From contig JAUIMM010002323.1 in NCBI GenBank assembly GCA_031769625.1, forward strand, positions 62,001-126,000: a stretch of 64,000 nt of DNA. Reading direction: 5' to 3'. This DNA is from Taudactylus pleione (Eukaryota > Chordata > Amphibia > Anura > Myobatrachidae). Under the pieces are notes generated by a model, which had not been told where the DNA came from, searched no databases, and saw only the letters and a program-made list of their open reading frames with translations. Made by a program: the position numbers and the translations under genes. Shown here piece after piece: positions 62,061-64,000 of the stretch (position 1 is the first letter of the stretch; the number at the start of each line of letters is the position of its first letter).

Positions 62061-64000
62061 GTTTTAGGCCAAAATGCATTGAAAGCAATGGAAATAACAA
62101 AAGCGCATACTTTGTGATATCTCCTCTTGTAGCAAACACAGACAGCTCAAAATTTCACTGGATGTGTTGAAGACCAAGACCCACAAATGTGATGTGGAAT
62201 GGTTTTTCTCCCATGTTGCGTTTAAGAGAAAACAGCAACTGCACGTTTTAGGCCAAAATGCTTTGAAAGCAATGGAAACAACAAAAGCGCATACTTTGTG
62301 ATATCTCCTCTTGTAGCAAACACAGACAGCTCAAAATTTCACTGGATGTGTTGAAGACCAAGACCCACAAATGTGATGTGAAATGGTTTTTCTCCCATGT
62401 TGCTTTTAAGAGAAAACAGCAAATGCAAGTTTTAGGCCAAAATGCATTGAAAGCAATGGAAATAACAAAAGTCCATACTTTGTGATATCTCCTCTTGTAG
62501 CAAACACAGACAGCTCAAAATTGCACTGGATGTGTTGAAGACCAAGACCCACAAATGTGATGTGAAATGGTTTTTCTCCCATGTTGCGTTTAAGAGAAAA
62601 CAGCAAATGCACGTTTTAGGCCAAAATGCATTGAAAGCAATGAAAACAACAAAAGCGCATACTTTGTGATAAATCCTCTTGTAGCAAACACAGACAGCTC
62701 AAAATTTCACTGGATGTGTTGAAGACCAAGACCCACAAATGTGATGTGAAATGGTTTTTCTCACATGTTGCGTTTAAGAGAAAACAGCAAATGCAAGTTT
62801 TAGGCCAAAATGCATTGAAAGCAATGGAAATAACAAAAGCGCATACTTTGTGATATCTCCTCTTGTAGCAAACACAGACAGCTCAAAATTTCACTGGATG
62901 TGTTGAAGACCAAGACCCACAAATGTGATGTGAAATGGTTTTTCTCCCATGTTGCGTTTAAGAGAAAACAGCAAATGCACGTTTTAGGCCAAAATGCTTT
63001 GAAAGCAATGAAAACAACAAAAGTGCATACTTTGTGATATCTCCTCTTGTAGCAAACACAGACAGCTCAAAATTTCACTGGATGTGTTGGATGTGTTGAA
63101 GACCAAGACCCACAAATGTGATGTGAAATGGTTTTTCTCCCATGTTGCTTTTAAGAGAAAACAGCAAATGCAAGTTTTAGGCCAAAATGCATTGAAAGCA
63201 ATGGAAATAACAAAAGTCCATACTTTGTGATATCTCCTCTTGTAGCAAACACAGACAGCTCAAAATTGCACTGGATGTGTTAAAGACCAAGACCCACAAA
63301 TATGATGTGAAAAGGTTTTTCTCCCATGTTGCGTTTAAGAGAAAACAGCAAATGCACGTTTTAGGCCAAAATGCATTGAAAGCAATGAAAACAACAAAAG
63401 CGCATACTTTGTGATATCTCCTCTTGTAGCAAACACAGACAGCTCAAAATTTCACTGGATGTGTTGAAGACCAAGACCCACAAATGTGATGTGAAATGGT
63501 TTTTCTCCCATGTTGCGTTTAAGAGAAAACAGCAAATGCACGTTTTAGGCCAAAATGCTTTGAAAGCAATGGAAACAACAAAAGCGCATACTTTGTGTTA
63601 TCTCCTCTTGAGGCAAACACAGACAGTTCAAAATTTCACTGGATGTGTTGAAGACCAAAACCCACAAATGTGATGTGAAATGGTTTTTCTCCCATGTTGC
63701 ATTTAAGAGAAAACAGCAAATGCAAGTTTTAGACCAAAATGCATTGAAAGCAATGGAAATAACAAAAGCGCATACTTTGTGATATCTCCTCTTGTAGCAA
63801 ACACAGACAGCTCAAAATTTCACTGGATGTGTTGAAGACCAAGACCCACAAATGTGATGTGAAATGGTTTTTCTCCCATGTTGCGTTTAAGAGAAAACAG
63901 CAACTGCACGTTTTAGGCCAAAATGCTTTGAAAGCAATGGAAACAACAAAAGCGCATACTTTGTGATATCTCCTCTTGTAGCAAACACAGACAGCTCAAA
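59930..64000. repeat. 15-mer HOR, 2,768 bp, about 1.5 copies, cut by window end
   Basis: The part 59,93x-61,232 matches 62,70x-64,000 at offset 2,768. Shared private markers are the tcacatg monomer (59,99x and 62,76x), the ggatgtgttggatgtgttg junction (60,312 and 63,080), gttaaagacc (60,511 and 63,279), cagttcaaaa (60,857 and 63,625) and ttttagacc. The unit is 15 monomers plus 8 bp: the 10-bp junction repeat, less small deletions including one in gagaaaaagc. The second copy is incomplete. Confidence 0.85.
60302..60335 (+). repeat. 10-bp junction repeat replacing a cassette monomer
   Basis: The sequence ggatgtgttg is doubled here. The preceding monomer is aagtgc and the next is aagtcc; the gctcg monomer that normally lies between them is missing. 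The net effect is a 194-bp monomer and the loss of one 184-bp monomer. The identical junction at 63,080 shows that it arose once and was then duplicated with its 2,768-bp unit. Confidence 0.85.

Larger units (their letters stand above)
1..64000 (+). repeat. 184-bp satellite DNA array (whole window)
   Basis: The same sequence recurs about every 184 bp from base 1 to base 64,000, always in the same orientation, giving about 348 monomers. Neighbouring monomers differ at only a few positions. No non-satellite base stretch, transposon, inversion or array boundary is visible, so the array extends past both ends. The reference monomer is about 39% G+C. Monomers of 150-190 bp in long homogeneous arrays with higher-order structure are typical of centromeric or pericentromeric satellites of plants and animals; that role is inferred from architecture only. 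No protein-coding or RNA gene is supported: the recurring 60-170 residue frames on both strands repeat the same peptides at the monomer period and have no recognisable domain. The species and satellite family are not recognised. Confidence 0.98.

Noticed and set aside
1..64000. The many 60-150 codon frames on both strands as a protein family
   Set aside because: They recur at the monomer period, overlap on opposite strands, begin and end at fixed monomer positions and show no domain, signal peptide or conserved start context. Their number follows from repeat copy number.
1..64000. CRISPR array
   Set aside because: There are no unique spacers between short repeats; the entire 184-bp unit is repeated and the array is far too long and uniform.
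1..64000. Transposon insertion, rRNA/tRNA gene or telomere repeat within the array
   Set aside because: Every part of the window could be assigned to the satellite monomer; no target-site duplication, long terminal repeat, cloverleaf or short telomere-type repeat was seen.
1..64000. Inverted segments or a strand switch
   Set aside because: Monomers were read in the same direction throughout; the reverse complement of the landmark motifs was never seen as the local orientation.

Overview
The window is one uninterrupted satellite DNA array with no genes that I can support. A monomer of about 184 bp (183 bp in one common variant; reference copy about 39% G+C by hand count) is repeated head to tail in one orientation from the first base to the last, about 348 copies. 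I see no unique sequence, transposon, inverted segment, RNA gene or array edge. The short reading frames on both strands are the same few peptides recurring at the monomer period, so I treat them as by-products of the repeat.

A long homogeneous array with a nucleosome-scale monomer and nested higher-order repeats (HORs) is typical of eukaryotic centromeric or pericentromeric heterochromatin, in plants or animals. I do not recognise the species. Several recurrent monomer variants are C-to-T or G-to-A changes at CpG sites, which fits a genome that methylates its DNA. Centromere identity is an inference; the sequence cannot prove kinetochore binding.

Layout. 1-5.55 kb: mixed HOR with a 3,676-bp (20-mer) register. 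5.55-9.96 kb: a 12-mer (2,203 bp) in two copies. 7.76-13.74 kb and 15.85-22.02 kb: a 6-kb segment present twice, about 8.1-8.3 kb apart. 22-28 kb: further copies with monomer gains and losses. 28.46-29.64 kb: a 508-bp unit carrying a truncated 141-bp monomer. 30.7-32.3 kb: a 920-bp 5-mer. 32.77-40.48 kb: the clearest HOR, a 2,571-bp 14-mer in three almost identical copies. 40.5-44.7 kb: divergent 184-bp monomers. 44.66-50.58 kb: a 2.4-kb block repeated 3,490 bp apart. 52.48-53.95 kb: a 734-bp 4-mer. 53.95-56 kb: a 1,103-bp 6-mer. 55.33-59.09 kb: a 1,840-bp 10-mer. 58.85-62.06 kb: a second copy of 41.57-44.77 kb. 59.93-64 kb: a 2,768-bp HOR cut by the window end.

The array appears to evolve by unequal exchange and gene conversion. 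Blocks of different sizes are duplicated in tandem or 8-17 kb apart, whole monomers are gained or lost, and chimeric monomers mark some junctions. A cluster of one-base homopolymer indels at 6.2-15.5 kb may reflect locally poor base calling. All block edges were read by eye and are good to roughly one monomer unless stated.
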